Assembly: GCA_902540995.1 (NCBI GenBank)
Contig: CACBOY010000005.1
Span: forward strand, 1-64,000
Direction of reading: 5' to 3'
DNA: 64,000 nt
Source: an uncultured SAR86 cluster bacterium
GTDB taxonomy: Bacteria > Pseudomonadota > Gammaproteobacteria > Magnimaribacterales > AG-339-G14
Part shown: piece after piece, positions 20,516 through 29,630 of the stretch
How the letters are laid out: each line of letters begins with the position of its first letter
Numbering within the stretch: the first letter of the stretch is position 1
Translations under genes and position numbers: made by a program
Notes under the pieces: model-generated
Told to the model about the DNA's origin: nothing
The model's input: only the letters and a program-made list of their open reading frames with translations
Databases searched by the model: none

Positions 20516-22912
20516 ATGATTGATCTATTTAAATCAAAATTCTTTTATTTTCTTTTGGTAGTGATATTGCTGCCAATACAAATTACCTTGGGAGTATATT
20601 TATATTTTGCTCCCGAAATTCCTTCTTCATCAGAGGTAGCTTCTGTTGAGTTACAAGTTCCTCTAAAAATTTTTACAAAAGATGGAAAGCTTATCGGAGA
20701 ATTTGGAGAAATTCACCGGACAAAACTAAAGTTTGAAGAAATCCCAGATACCTTTGTTAAAGCATTTTTAGCTGCAGAAGATAGCGATTATTTTAATCAT
20801 ACTGGCGTTGACATCCTAAGCTTGGTAAGAGCTGCTTATCAATTTTTGAGAGAAGGTGAAATTGTAAGCGGCGGTGGAACCATTACCATGCAAGTTGCTC
20901 GGAATTATGTACTTACAAAGGAAAGAACATTTGAGAGAAAATTAAAAGAAATCTTTACAGCATTGGAGATAGACTTTTCTTTTACCAAAGAAGAAATATT
21001 TGAGCTTTATGTAAATCAAATTTTTTTGGGGAACAGGGCTTATGGGATCAAAGCAGCAGCAGAAATTTATTATGATAAAAATATAGAAGATCTCAATCTT
21101 GCACAATATGCAATGATAGCTGCTCTTCCAAAAGCGCCGTCTAGAATCAATCCTCTAATAAACCCAAGAAAAGCAATTAACAGAAGAAACTATGTTTTGA
21201 GGAGAATGCTCGCTTTAGAGTTTATTGATCAAACTCAATTTGATGTTGCATCCAGTGCTCCTGTCACAGCATCATTTTCTGGAATCTCTCCTGAAGTTGA
21301 AGCTGATTATCTAGCAGAAGAAATAAGAAAATATATCATCAAAAATTATGGTCTTTCAGCTTATAAGGACGGATATCAGGTTTTTTCTACAATAGATTCA
21401 AGCTATCAAACAGCTGCAAGAGAAGCTGTAGAAGAGGGAATTGAAGATTACGAAGAAAGACATGGATTTGAAAAACCTGAAAATCATGAGTATTTACTTC
21501 CTAAGAGTTTTAAAAATAGATCTGAATTTTTTTACGCTTTTGCATACGACCCATTTTCTTACTTAGATAAATTTGGAATAGAGCTTGAAGCCAAGAATCC
21601 TTTTTATAAAGCCATGGAATTTTTAGAGCAACAAGCAGAGTTCAAAAATTTTAAACCTGCGATTTTAATTTCCGTTGAAGATGAAAGATTATTGACTTTA
21701 AACAAGGAAGGAAAAATAGAAAATATTCTTCTTGCAAACTTAAAAAAATCAATCAGACCTAGGATAAATGAAAATAGAAAAGATAAAAAATTGACTAATT
21801 TTTCCGAATTTTTTGAAAGCGGGGATCTTGTTTGGCTCTCGAAAGATAGCAATCAAAATAACTCTATCACCTTATCCATTCATCCCAAGGTTCAATCTGC
21901 TCTGGTAAGCTTAAATCCATCCTCGGGTGAAATTTTAGCTCTAGTTGGGGGTTACAATTTTCGTAATAGCCAATTTAATCGTGCCATTCAGGCCAAACCT
22001 CAGCTTGGATCAAATTTTAAGCCATTTTTATATGCAGCTGCATTCGAAAATGGATTCAGTCCAGCTTCAATAATAGTTGATTCTCCTCTGGTATTTGATG
22101 ATCAAAATTTAGAAGAAATATGGAGACCACGAAATGCGAGTGGCAAATTTTATGGGCCTACTAGACTAAGAGAGGCTCTTGTACAATCTAGAAATGTTGT
22201 TAGCGTGAAACTTCTTCAAGAGGTTTCAATTAAAGATGCTAAGGAATCTTTGGAAAAATTTGGTTTTTATAAAGAAGAGTTACCCAATGATTTATCATTA
22301 GCTCTTGGCTCATATGGCGCTAGTCCATTGAAAAATGCTGAGTTGTTTTCTATTTTTGCGAATGGAGGAAAAAAAGTTGTTCCTTATTTCATTGATAAAA
22401 TTCTTTTTCCAGACGGAAATGAGATTAATTTTTCAGAAGAAAAGAAATCTAAAACTGGAGATTATTTATCTCAATGGTTTGGAACCGATGAAAGGGAAGC
22501 AGATAATTTCAGCATAGATCCAAGAATTGCTTTCATGATAAATGATATTTTGAAAGAAGCCGCACAAAGGGGTACAGGAAGAAAAATTAACGAGCTAGGA
22601 AGAAAAGATTTTGCTGCTAAGACAGGAACATCTAATGATGCAGAAAGTACTTGGTTTACAGGATTCAATGAAAACATTTTGACTACTGTTTGGTTTGGTT
22701 ACGATAACCCATCTAGTTTAGGCAACAATGAATTTGGCAGCACTACATCTTTGCCGATATGGCTTAACTATAAAAAACAAATCATCAATACAATTCCAAA
22801 AGGTAAATTCAAAAAACCCTCAGGTTTAATTGCAAGGAAAATAAATCTAGAAACGGGAGAACTCGCGAAACCTGAAGATGAGAGGGTCAAGTTTGAACTT
22901 TTTCTTAATTAG
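20516..22912 (+). CDS. mrcA: Penicillin-binding protein 1A (bifunctional murein synthase)
   Basis: Polymerises and crosslinks peptidoglycan in the periplasm, anchored by one N-terminal membrane segment (about 10-31). 798 residues. Glycosyltransferase 51 domain: catalytic AAEDSDYFNHTGVD and GGGTITMQVARN (the usual GGS is GGG here). OB-like insert, then the transpeptidase with Ser499 in GSNFKPF, SRN and KTGTSND. The 3' end overlaps convergent slmA by 8 nt. The aroKB-mrcA neighbourhood matches the divergent ponA/aro arrangement in many gammaproteobacteria. Confidence 0.95.
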   Translation: MIDLFKSKFFYFLLVVILLPIQITLGVYLYFAPEIPSSSEVASVELQVPLKIFTKDGKLIGEFGEIHRTKLKFEEIPDTFVKAFLAAEDSDYFNHTGVDILSLVRAAYQFLREGEIVSGGGTITMQVARNYVLTKERTFERKLKEIFTALEIDFSFTKEEIFELYVNQIFLGNRAYGIKAAAEIYYDKNIEDLNLAQYAMIAALPKAPSRINPLINPRKAINRRNYVLRRMLALEFIDQTQFDVASSAPVTASFSGISPEVEADYLAEEIRKYIIKNYGLSAYKDGYQVFSTIDSSYQTAAREAVEEGIEDYEERHGFEKPENHEYLLPKSFKNRSEFFYAFAYDPFSYLDKFGIELEAKNPFYKAMEFLEQQAEFKNFKPAILISVEDERLLTLNKEGKIENILLANLKKSIRPRINENRKDKKLTNFSEFFESGDLVWLSKDSNQNNSITLSIHPKVQSALVSLNPSSGEILALVGGYNFRNSQFNRAIQAKPQLGSNFKPFLYAAAFENGFSPASIIVDSPLVFDDQNLEEIWRPRNASGKFYGPTRLREALVQSRNVVSVKLLQEVSIKDAKESLEKFGFYKEELPNDLSLALGSYGASPLKNAELFSIFANGGKKVVPYFIDKILFPDGNEINFSEEKKSKTGDYLSQWFGTDEREADNFSIDPRIAFMINDILKEAAQRGTGRKINELGRKDFAAKTGTSNDAESTWFTGFNENILTTVWFGYDNPSSLGNNEFGSTTSLPIWLNYKKQIINTIPKGKFKKPSGLIARKINLETGELAKPEDERVKFELFLN

Positions 22913-23489
22913 TGAAGATAGCTTTTTTTAAGAAGTTCCACTGATCTTCCCATGAACCACTTAAATCTTTTTTGAACTTACTTCTCACGAAGGATTGAAT
23001 TTGTCCTTCCAAACAGGAAAGTAGTAGGTCGCATGAAGCAGCTAAATTTAGATTAAGCTTTTTTTTAGTAGTTCTTTCATATTCTTGAAGCGACTGCTTT
23101 ATTTCTATATTTATTTTCTCAAAACAGTTAGAAACTTTATCTATTATTTTTACTTCATCTGCGGTGAAAACTTCTCGAGTTAGAATTCTCGAGAAACCCT
23201 TGTTTGTTTCGCAAAATTTTAAAACAAGCGCAATCAATTGCCCTGGAAAATCCTCTGGTTTTGATTCTTCTTTCATAACTTTAATTCTCATAAAGACACT
23301 CTCTTCAAAAAAAACGACTAACTCCTCAAAGATTTTTCTTTTGCTGGGAAAGTGTTTATAAATTGCCGCTTCAGTAATTTCTGATCTCTTAGCTAATTCG
23401 GCTGTTGTAATTTTCAATAAATCTCTTTCTTCAAGCATTGCAGCAAGAGATTGCATAATTATTAATTTTCGCTGTTTTTTCTTTTCCAT
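22905..23489 (-). CDS. slmA: SlmA-type TetR-family nucleoid occlusion factor
   Basis: 194 residues, matching SlmA in length and pattern. Helix-turn-helix ITTAELAKRSEITEAAIYKHF (about 27-47) followed by PSKRKIFEEL, then FCETNKGFSRILT and a C-terminal FVRSKFK resembling FVRSEFK of E. coli SlmA. SlmA binds chromosomal sites and blocks FtsZ assembly over the nucleoid. The ATG directly follows the argB TAG, and the order algC-argB-slmA parallels the Pseudomonas dut-algC-argB region. A generic TetR regulator is the alternative, less likely. Confidence 0.85.
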   Translation of the reverse strand: MEKKKQRKLIIMQSLAAMLEERDLLKITTAELAKRSEITEAAIYKHFPSKRKIFEELVVFFEESVFMRIKVMKEESKPEDFPGQLIALVLKFCETNKGFSRILTREVFTADEVKIIDKVSNCFEKINIEIKQSLQEYERTTKKKLNLNLAASCDLLLSCLEGQIQSFVRSKFKKDLSGSWEDQWNFLKKAIFTN

Positions 23490-24350
23490 CTACTTACTTA
23501 TCCAAGTTCCAACTCCTTTATCAGTCAAGAGTTCTATTAAAACGGAGTGGGGCACACGACCGTCGACGATGTGAGCATTTTTCACACCTTTTTCAAGACA
23601 ATCAATTGCTCCAGTTAATTTAGGATACATGCCTCCTTTGATATTTTTTTTGTTTTTTAAAACTCTTTTTGCTTCTTTTAAACTCATTGTAGATATTTTT
23701 TTTCCTTCAAGATCTCTTACTCCCGAAATATCTGTGAGCAATATTATCTTTTCTGCTTTCAGAGATGCTGCAACAGCACAAGCTGCAAAATCTCCATTTA
23801 TATTCATTGGCTCATCTTTAGAAGTCCACCCAATTGGAGAAATTACTGGAATTTTGCCAGCTCTTAGTGGTGTCATTATTTTTTTCTTATCAATGCTTTT
23901 TACCAAACCTACTTCACCAAGATTTTTTTTACTATCTTTTATTGCTTTGATTGGTGAATTCTTCTTTCCAACCAGCCTAATTGTCTTACCTCCCCAGAAC
24001 TGAATAAGATCCGAAATATCTTTATTTATTTTGTTATCCAGAACCTTTTGAACAATTTTGATCATTTCTAAAGTGGTTTTTCTGATTCCGTCTTTGAATT
24101 CGAATTTAATATTATTTTTTATTAACTCAAAGTCTATTTGAGGACCTCCACCATGAATTAAAATTGGATGGATACCAACTGTCTTCATTAGAACTAAATC
24201 CCTTGCAAAGTTTTTTTGTAAAATTTTATTTTCCATAGCATTTCCACCATATTTTATGACAACAACTTTGTTATTAAATTTTCTTATGTATGGGAGCGCT
24301 TCAGTTAGAACTTTTGAAATATTAATCGCGTTGGTTTCAGAGATACTCAT
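23490..24350 (-). CDS. argB: Acetylglutamate kinase
   Basis: Phosphorylates N-acetylglutamate in arginine synthesis. 286 residues. Amino acid kinase fold with VVIKYGGNAM (28-37), the HGGGPQID loop and NINGDFAACAVAASL. In bacteria with PII control this enzyme can be a PII target; a PII gene is at 35.0 kb, but regulation here is not shown. It overlaps algC by 4 nt (ATGA) and abuts slmA. Confidence 0.95.
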   Translation of the reverse strand: MSISETNAINISKVLTEALPYIRKFNNKVVVIKYGGNAMENKILQKNFARDLVLMKTVGIHPILIHGGGPQIDFELIKNNIKFEFKDGIRKTTLEMIKIVQKVLDNKINKDISDLIQFWGGKTIRLVGKKNSPIKAIKDSKKNLGEVGLVKSIDKKKIMTPLRAGKIPVISPIGWTSKDEPMNINGDFAACAVAASLKAEKIILLTDISGVRDLEGKKISTMSLKEAKRVLKNKKNIKGGMYPKLTGAIDCLEKGVKNAHIVDGRVPHSVLIELLTDKGVGTWISK

Positions 24351-25723
24351 GAGAAGTCTAATTTCAAGTCAATTTCTATTTTAGACAATAACTCTTTGAA
24401 ATAATTTTTTATTTCCAATAAGTCACTTTCTGTCTTGCCTTCAAATCGCAAAACAAGATTTGGCGAAGTATTCGAAGCTCTGATGAGCCCCCATGAATTT
24501 TCGTTTTCAAGTCTAATTCCATCTATGTCTATCAAAACATATCCAGAAGAATTTATTAGAGTTTTTATCTCATCAATAATTTTAAATTTTTCTTCTTCAA
24601 GCACTTTCAAATTTATCTCAGGCGTAGAAAAATGCTTTGGATAAGAGTTAAAGACTTCATGAGGCTTTATTTTTTTCTTTGATAAAACTTCTATTATTCT
24701 CAACGAAGAATAAATGGCATCATCGAACCCATACCAGTCATCATTGAAAAAGATGTGGCCACTCATTTCTCCACCTAACAAAGCGTTAGTTTCGATAATT
24801 TTTGATTTTATATATGAATGTCCAGTTCGTGACATGATTGGGGTTCCATTAAAATTTTTTATTACTTTCTCTAGATTAGTTGAGCACTTAACATCAAAGA
24901 CTATGCTACCTCCAGAATTTTTTCTTAATAAATCTTCAGCCAAAAGCATCATATAAGCATCTGGAAAAATTATGTTCCCTTTGTTATCTATCAAACCGAC
25001 TCTATCCCCATCACCATCAAGAGCAATACCCAAATCAGAATTTGTTTCCAAAACTTTTTTTTGTAAATCTTTTAAATTTTTTGGATTACTGGGATCTGGA
25101 TGATGATTGGGAAAATTTCCATCTACTTCAGAATAAAGCTCAATAACTTCTAATCCAAGAAGTTTAAAAGCGTGGGGGGCAATCACTCCCCCAACTCCAT
25201 TTCCGCAATCAAGACAAACTTTCATCTTAGAATTTATCTTTATCTTTTCTTGGAGTACTTTTAGGTAATCATCTTTTATATCAAGAGATGTTAATTTACC
25301 TGAGCCATCCATAAAAACCTCTTCTTCAATCATTGACTTTATTTTTTTTATTTTTTCACTTGTCATTGATCTCTTATTGATGACAATTTTTAAGCCGTTG
25401 TAGTTTTTGGGATTATGACTTCCAGTCAGCATCACTCCATCAGAGATATTTGTCTTGAAAGTAGAAAAATAGAGAAGTGGAGTCGGAACCTCTCCGATGT
25501 CAACAACATTACACCCTGAAGACATAACTCCTTTATGAAATTGATTTAGAAGTCTTTGTCCAGAAATTCTTCCGTCTCTTGCAGTGAGAATAGATGACCT
25601 TCCTTCAGAAAGAATATATGATCCTATGGCTCTTCCAATCTGAAATATTCCATCTTCCGTGAGCGTTTCATCTACTATTCCTCTGATATCGTAAGCCCGG
25701 AAAATTTCAGAATTAACTTTCAT
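24347..25723 (-). CDS. algC: Phosphomannomutase/phosphoglucomutase
   Basis: Interconverts hexose 6- and 1-phosphates for sugar nucleotides used in lipopolysaccharide and glycans. 458 residues, with N-terminal FRAYDIRG, catalytic phosphoserine Ser102 in TGSHNPKNYNG, the metal loop ALDGDGDRVG, the sugar-binding GGEMSGHIFF and a C-terminal phosphate-binding RASNTSP. First gene of algC-argB-slmA and divergent from ilvE. Confidence 0.93.
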   Translation of the reverse strand: MKVNSEIFRAYDIRGIVDETLTEDGIFQIGRAIGSYILSEGRSSILTARDGRISGQRLLNQFHKGVMSSGCNVVDIGEVPTPLLYFSTFKTNISDGVMLTGSHNPKNYNGLKIVINKRSMTSEKIKKIKSMIEEEVFMDGSGKLTSLDIKDDYLKVLQEKIKINSKMKVCLDCGNGVGGVIAPHAFKLLGLEVIELYSEVDGNFPNHHPDPSNPKNLKDLQKKVLETNSDLGIALDGDGDRVGLIDNKGNIIFPDAYMMLLAEDLLRKNSGGSIVFDVKCSTNLEKVIKNFNGTPIMSRTGHSYIKSKIIETNALLGGEMSGHIFFNDDWYGFDDAIYSSLRIIEVLSKKKIKPHEVFNSYPKHFSTPEINLKVLEEEKFKIIDEIKTLINSSGYVLIDIDGIRLENENSWGLIRASNTSPNLVLRFEGKTESDLLEIKNYFKELLSKIEIDLKLDFS

Positions 25724-25739
25724 ATTAGTTTATCCACTT

Positions 25740-25745
25740 TATAAT
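25740..25745 (+). promoter_or_regulatory. ilvE -10 element close to the start codon
   Basis: A perfect TATAAT ends 15 bases before the ilvE ATG. The bases between are mainly T, with no Shine-Dalgarno. The predicted transcript would have an untranslated leader of only about 8 nt. The -35 (25717-25722, CTTTCA) is weak. Confidence 0.55.
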
Positions 25746-25760
25746 GAATTTTTTTTTATT

Positions 25761-26684
25761 ATGACAACTTTGGCAGAAAAAAAAGGTTTTATCTGGTTTG
25801 ACGGGAAGATTGTAAATTCAGAGGAAGCCAATGTACATGTTCTAACTCATACCTTGCACTATGGCCTTGGAGTTTTTGAAGGAGTGAGAGCATACGAAAC
25901 CCCAGAGGGTACAAAAATATTTCGACTGGACGATCATACTGAAAGGTTATTTTCATCTGCTCTTGCAGTTGACTTAGAAATTCCTTATTCCAAAGACGAA
26001 ATTAATCAGGCTCAAATAGAAATTGTTAAGCTAAATAATTTAAAAGAAGCTTACATTAGGCCTATGTGTTTTTATGGTTCAGGTAGTTTAGGTTTAAGAG
26101 CAGACGATTTAAAAGTTCATACTATAGTCGCAGCATGGGAGTGGCCAAGTTATATGGCTCCTGAGGTTTTTGAGAAAGGAATTAAGGTAAAGATATCTTC
26201 TTATAAAAGAGAAAGAGGTAATTTAGTTTCAAGATCTAAAGTAAATGGTAATTACGTTAAGTCCATGATGGCACTAAAAGAAGCTCTCAAAGAAGGCTAT
26301 GACGAAGCTTTATTATTAGATACTGAAAATTTTATATCCGAAGGATCTGGAGAAAATTTATTTGTTATAAAAAATAATGAGCTTTTTACTCCAAATTTAG
26401 AGGCTTCTTTAGACGGTATAACAAGAAAGGCCATCATCTCTCTTGCTGAAGAAATAGGCATGAAAGTAAATGTATCTGACTTAACCGTAGAAGATATTTT
26501 ATCTGCTGAGGAACTTTTTTTTACAGGAACAGCAGCTGAAGTTGTTCCAATTACTCAAGTCAACAATCAGAAAATTGGCTCCGGAGCGAGAGGCGAGGTA
26601 ACTGAGATTCTTCAGAAAAATTATTTTGATCAAGTTAGAGGAAAAAGATCCTCTTTCCCAGAATGGCACACACTGGTTAGCTAA
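25761..26684 (+). CDS. ilvE: Branched-chain amino acid aminotransferase
   Basis: Last step of leucine, isoleucine and valine synthesis, PLP-dependent. 307 residues of fold-type IV: N-terminal GFIWFDGKIV, LHYGLGVFEGVRAYETP, VKVNGNY-like SRSKVNGNYVKSMMALKEA with the PLP lysine, EGSGENLFV and FFTGTAAEVVPI. Start ATG at 25761 is fixed by homology, although no ribosome binding site precedes it. Nine bases separate it from the following glycosyltransferase. Confidence 0.95.
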   Translation: MTTLAEKKGFIWFDGKIVNSEEANVHVLTHTLHYGLGVFEGVRAYETPEGTKIFRLDDHTERLFSSALAVDLEIPYSKDEINQAQIEIVKLNNLKEAYIRPMCFYGSGSLGLRADDLKVHTIVAAWEWPSYMAPEVFEKGIKVKISSYKRERGNLVSRSKVNGNYVKSMMALKEALKEGYDEALLLDTENFISEGSGENLFVIKNNELFTPNLEASLDGITRKAIISLAEEIGMKVNVSDLTVEDILSAEELFFTGTAAEVVPITQVNNQKIGSGARGEVTEILQKNYFDQVRGKRSSFPEWHTLVS

Positions 26685-26693
26685 AGGACAAAC

Positions 26694-27941
26694 TTGAAAA
26701 AACTTAAGATTGCTTTCCTTAGCTATAGAAGCAAACCTTTTTCAGGCGGACAAGGTATTTACGTTAAATATCTTTCCAAAGCACTTAGTGATCTAGGCCA
26801 TGAGATAGATGTTTTTTCCGGACCTCCTTACCCTGATTTAGACCCTGAAATTAAGTTAGTGAAAATTCCAAGTTTAGGTCTCTACGAAAAAAAAAGTAAG
26901 TTTTTTGACGTAAACCCGACTGAGTTACTAAATCCATTGAATTTATTTGAATGGTTGAGTGTGAATTCCGGAGGGTTTCCTGAGCCATACACCTTTGGTA
27001 AAAGAATAAAAAAATTTTTTAAGAAAAATCTAGATGAATATGATGTTATTCACGATAACCAAAGTCTTGCGTATGAGTTACTTTTTTTTCAAAAGAAAAA
27101 GCCTTTAATCACCACAATTCATCATCCAATATCAAAGGACCTTAAATATCAGTTACAAAGTACTGATGATTTTTTTTTAAAACTTCTTATGAGACGTTGG
27201 CACTCTTTTCTTGTAATGCAGAAATTTGTTGCGAAAAGACTTAAAAAAATTGTGGTGCCTTCAAATTCATCTTTGGAAGATATAAAAAATGAATTTCAAG
27301 TTGATGAAAATAAAATGGAAAGAGTGATGAATGGTATAGACCTTAAATTATTCTATCCAGATTTAAAAATAAAAAAAATTCCTTTTCGACTTGTAACTGT
27401 TGCTAGCGCAGATGTTCCTTTAAAAGGTTTGGATTATCTCTTAGAGGCTTTATCCGATCTTATAAAAGTTTATCCAGATATTTCATTATCAATTATTGGA
27501 GAACAGAGGAAAGGAGGTCACACCGAAAGATTAATAAAAAAACTTAATTTACAAAATAGAGTCAACTTTTTTTCAAATTTAAACCAAGAGGATCTTAGAT
27601 CTACTTATTGTGAAGCTGAACTAGCAGTTATTCCTTCTCTTTATGAAGGCTTCGGATTTGCAGCAATAGAGGCAATGGCTTGTGGAGTTCCTTTAATCTC
27701 AACTTCTGGAGGTGCTCTTCCAGAAGTAGTGAAAGAGGCAGGAATTATAATTCCACCTAAAAAAACCAAAGAGATTTACAATGCAGTTGATTTTCTTTTG
27801 TCTTCCCCAGATAAAGCTAAAGAACTGTCTGAAAAAGCTTTAGAAAGAGCCAATTTAAAATTTTCTTGGGAGACTATAGCTAGGAAATTAGAAAAAGTTT
27901 ATTTAAAGGAAATGGAAAATTTTAAACATGCAAACAATTAA
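26694..27941 (+). CDS. Family 4 glycosyltransferase (GT-B)
   Basis: 415 residues. N-terminal acceptor domain opens with FSGGQGIYVKYLSKAL (a GGxxxYV-type loop), the C-terminal donor domain has KGLDYLLEAL and the EGFGFAAIEAMACGVP motif (E-x7-E) followed by STSGGALPEVV. It probably transfers a sugar from a nucleotide donor to a lipid or glycan at the inner face of the membrane; donor and acceptor are unknown. The start is TTG at 26694, preceded by AAAGGA. It overlaps the next methyltransferase by 14 nt, so the two are coupled. Confidence 0.85.
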   Translation: MKKLKIAFLSYRSKPFSGGQGIYVKYLSKALSDLGHEIDVFSGPPYPDLDPEIKLVKIPSLGLYEKKSKFFDVNPTELLNPLNLFEWLSVNSGGFPEPYTFGKRIKKFFKKNLDEYDVIHDNQSLAYELLFFQKKKPLITTIHHPISKDLKYQLQSTDDFFLKLLMRRWHSFLVMQKFVAKRLKKIVVPSNSSLEDIKNEFQVDENKMERVMNGIDLKLFYPDLKIKKIPFRLVTVASADVPLKGLDYLLEALSDLIKVYPDISLSIIGEQRKGGHTERLIKKLNLQNRVNFFSNLNQEDLRSTYCEAELAVIPSLYEGFGFAAIEAMACGVPLISTSGGALPEVVKEAGIIIPPKKTKEIYNAVDFLLSSPDKAKELSEKALERANLKFSWETIARKLEKVYLKEMENFKHANN

Positions 27942-28632
27942 TTTAGAGTATTTAAATCCTGAAAAAGGTTCAAAAATTCTAGATTTGGGCTGCGGACAAG
28001 GGAGACATTGTTTCGGAGCTTACATGCATGCAGATGTAGACGTTTTTGGGTTTGATATGAGCCATGTAGACGTCCTTAAAGCTCAAAAAAACTTCGAGGA
28101 ATTCGATGAATCGTCAAGCAACAAAAGTTGCTCTTTTGGTGTAACCGACGGAAGAAAACTTCCCTTTAACAGCAATTCCTTTGATTACGTTATATGTTCT
28201 GAAGTTTTAGAGCACATTATTGATTTTGAATCAGTTATAGAAGAGATAGAAAGAGTTTTAAAACCAGGCGGAATATTTGCCGCAAGTGTTCCTAAATATC
28301 TTCCGGAGTGGATTTGCTGGAAATTAAGCAAGGCTTACCAAGAAATGCCAGGCGGGCATGTTAGAATTTTTAAATACAGGCATTTTAAAAAATCAATTGA
28401 GCAGAGGGGGTTTTCTTTTTTAAAGAGACATTGGAATCATGCGCTTCACTCTCCTTATTGGTGGTTACAATGTATGTTTTGGGAAACCAAAGAAACATCT
28501 TGGATCATTAATAAATATCATGACTTTTTAGTTTGGGACATGATGAAAAAACCTTTTTTGACAAAGGTGCTAGAATTTCTTCTTCAACCAATAATAGCTA
28601 AAAGTGTCGTTGCATATTTCAAAAAAAAATAA
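27928..28632 (+). CDS. Class I SAM-dependent methyltransferase
   Basis: 234 residues. SAM-binding motif I ILDLGCGQGRH (17-27), acidic FGFDMS, then FDYVICSEVLEHI and VLKPGGIFAASVP, a Methyltransf_11/UbiE-like core. The C-terminal third is aromatic-rich (PYWWLQCMFWE) and may form a membrane- or lipid-facing cap. Overlaps the upstream glycosyltransferase by 14 nt and the downstream toroid gene by 29 nt, so these three products probably act together. Confidence 0.82.
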   Translation: MQTINLEYLNPEKGSKILDLGCGQGRHCFGAYMHADVDVFGFDMSHVDVLKAQKNFEEFDESSSNKSCSFGVTDGRKLPFNSNSFDYVICSEVLEHIIDFESVIEEIERVLKPGGIFAASVPKYLPEWICWKLSKAYQEMPGGHVRIFKYRHFKKSIEQRGFSFLKRHWNHALHSPYWWLQCMFWETKETSWIINKYHDFLVWDMMKKPFLTKVLEFLLQPIIAKSVVAYFKKK

Positions 28633-29629
28633 TCCAAAAAGTATTTTTGACAGAGCAATCTATTTAAATTTTGCTAAATATATTTTGTCTTGTCAGGATT
28701 CAGAAGGCGGTATTCGCTGGGAGCCAAATTCAAAACTGGATCCTTGGGATCATATTGAATCTGCAATGGGATTGGATGTTCTTGGATTTGAAGCTGAATC
28801 TAAAAAAGCATATAACTGGTTGAGAGCTTATCAAGAAAGCGATGGATCATGGTTATCACTATTTCATTCTTCTGAAAAAAATAATTTTAAAGAAACCAAT
28901 TTCAGCTCTTATATAGCGGTAGGAATGTGGCATCACTTCAAAAACTTTAAGGATAAGAATTTTCTTGATGAATTTTGGCCAGTTTTGGATGCAGCCATTG
29001 AATTTACTCTCTCGGCACAATCAGAGCATGGTGATTTTTCTTGGGCAAAAGATAACAAGAATTGGTTAGACGATTCTCTCAAAACTGGATGTTCATCGAT
29101 ATACATGAGTCTTCTCTGTTACAAAAAAATTGCATATGAAATAGATAAGCGAGACAGAGTCTCAGATATTCAAATAAATAATTTAAGAGATTGTTTGAAA
29201 AATAAACCTTTTAGATTTGATAGAAATTGGGAGAGCAAAGAACGATACAGCATGGATTGGTATTATCCAATTTTATCTGGTGCGTTCTCTAAATCGGACT
29301 CAATTGAATTAATTAGAGATAAATGGGACGAGTTTGTCGTTGAGGGTTTGGGATGTAAGTGCGTAAAGGAAGAGCCATGGGTAACTGCAGCTGAATCAGC
29401 AGAATTAGTTTTGGCTTTAACTAAAATTGGCTTAAAAAAAGAAGCAGAAAAAATACTTCAAGATACTTTTAATTTAATTGACGATGATGGTCTCTTATGG
29501 ACAGGATACGTTTTTAAGGATAAAAAATACTGGCCAATCGAAAAACCCAGTTGGACAATGGGAGCGGCCATCCTAGCAGGAAATGCAATAAATAAATTTA
29601 GTCCTTCAAGTGATTTTTTTGAATTTTAA
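28604..29629 (+). CDS. Alpha/alpha-toroid protein resembling prenyltransferase/squalene cyclase repeats
   Basis: 341 residues. QW-like repeats are visible: CQDSEGGIRW, YQESDGSWL and AQSEHGDFSW, as in prenyltransferase-beta and terpene-cyclase barrels, but no DXDD cyclase motif and no zinc site is apparent. Possibly a glycan- or lipid-acting barrel, e.g. a lyase or epimerase-like fold. The start is GTG at 28604, overlapping the methyltransferase by 29 nt; a TTG at 28610 is an alternative. The stop is one base from the convergent methyltransferase gene. Function unknown. Confidence 0.7.
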   Translation: MSLHISKKNNPKSIFDRAIYLNFAKYILSCQDSEGGIRWEPNSKLDPWDHIESAMGLDVLGFEAESKKAYNWLRAYQESDGSWLSLFHSSEKNNFKETNFSSYIAVGMWHHFKNFKDKNFLDEFWPVLDAAIEFTLSAQSEHGDFSWAKDNKNWLDDSLKTGCSSIYMSLLCYKKIAYEIDKRDRVSDIQINNLRDCLKNKPFRFDRNWESKERYSMDWYYPILSGAFSKSDSIELIRDKWDEFVVEGLGCKCVKEEPWVTAAESAELVLALTKIGLKKEAEKILQDTFNLIDDDGLLWTGYVFKDKKYWPIEKPSWTMGAAILAGNAINKFSPSSDFFEF

Positions 29630-29630
29630 A

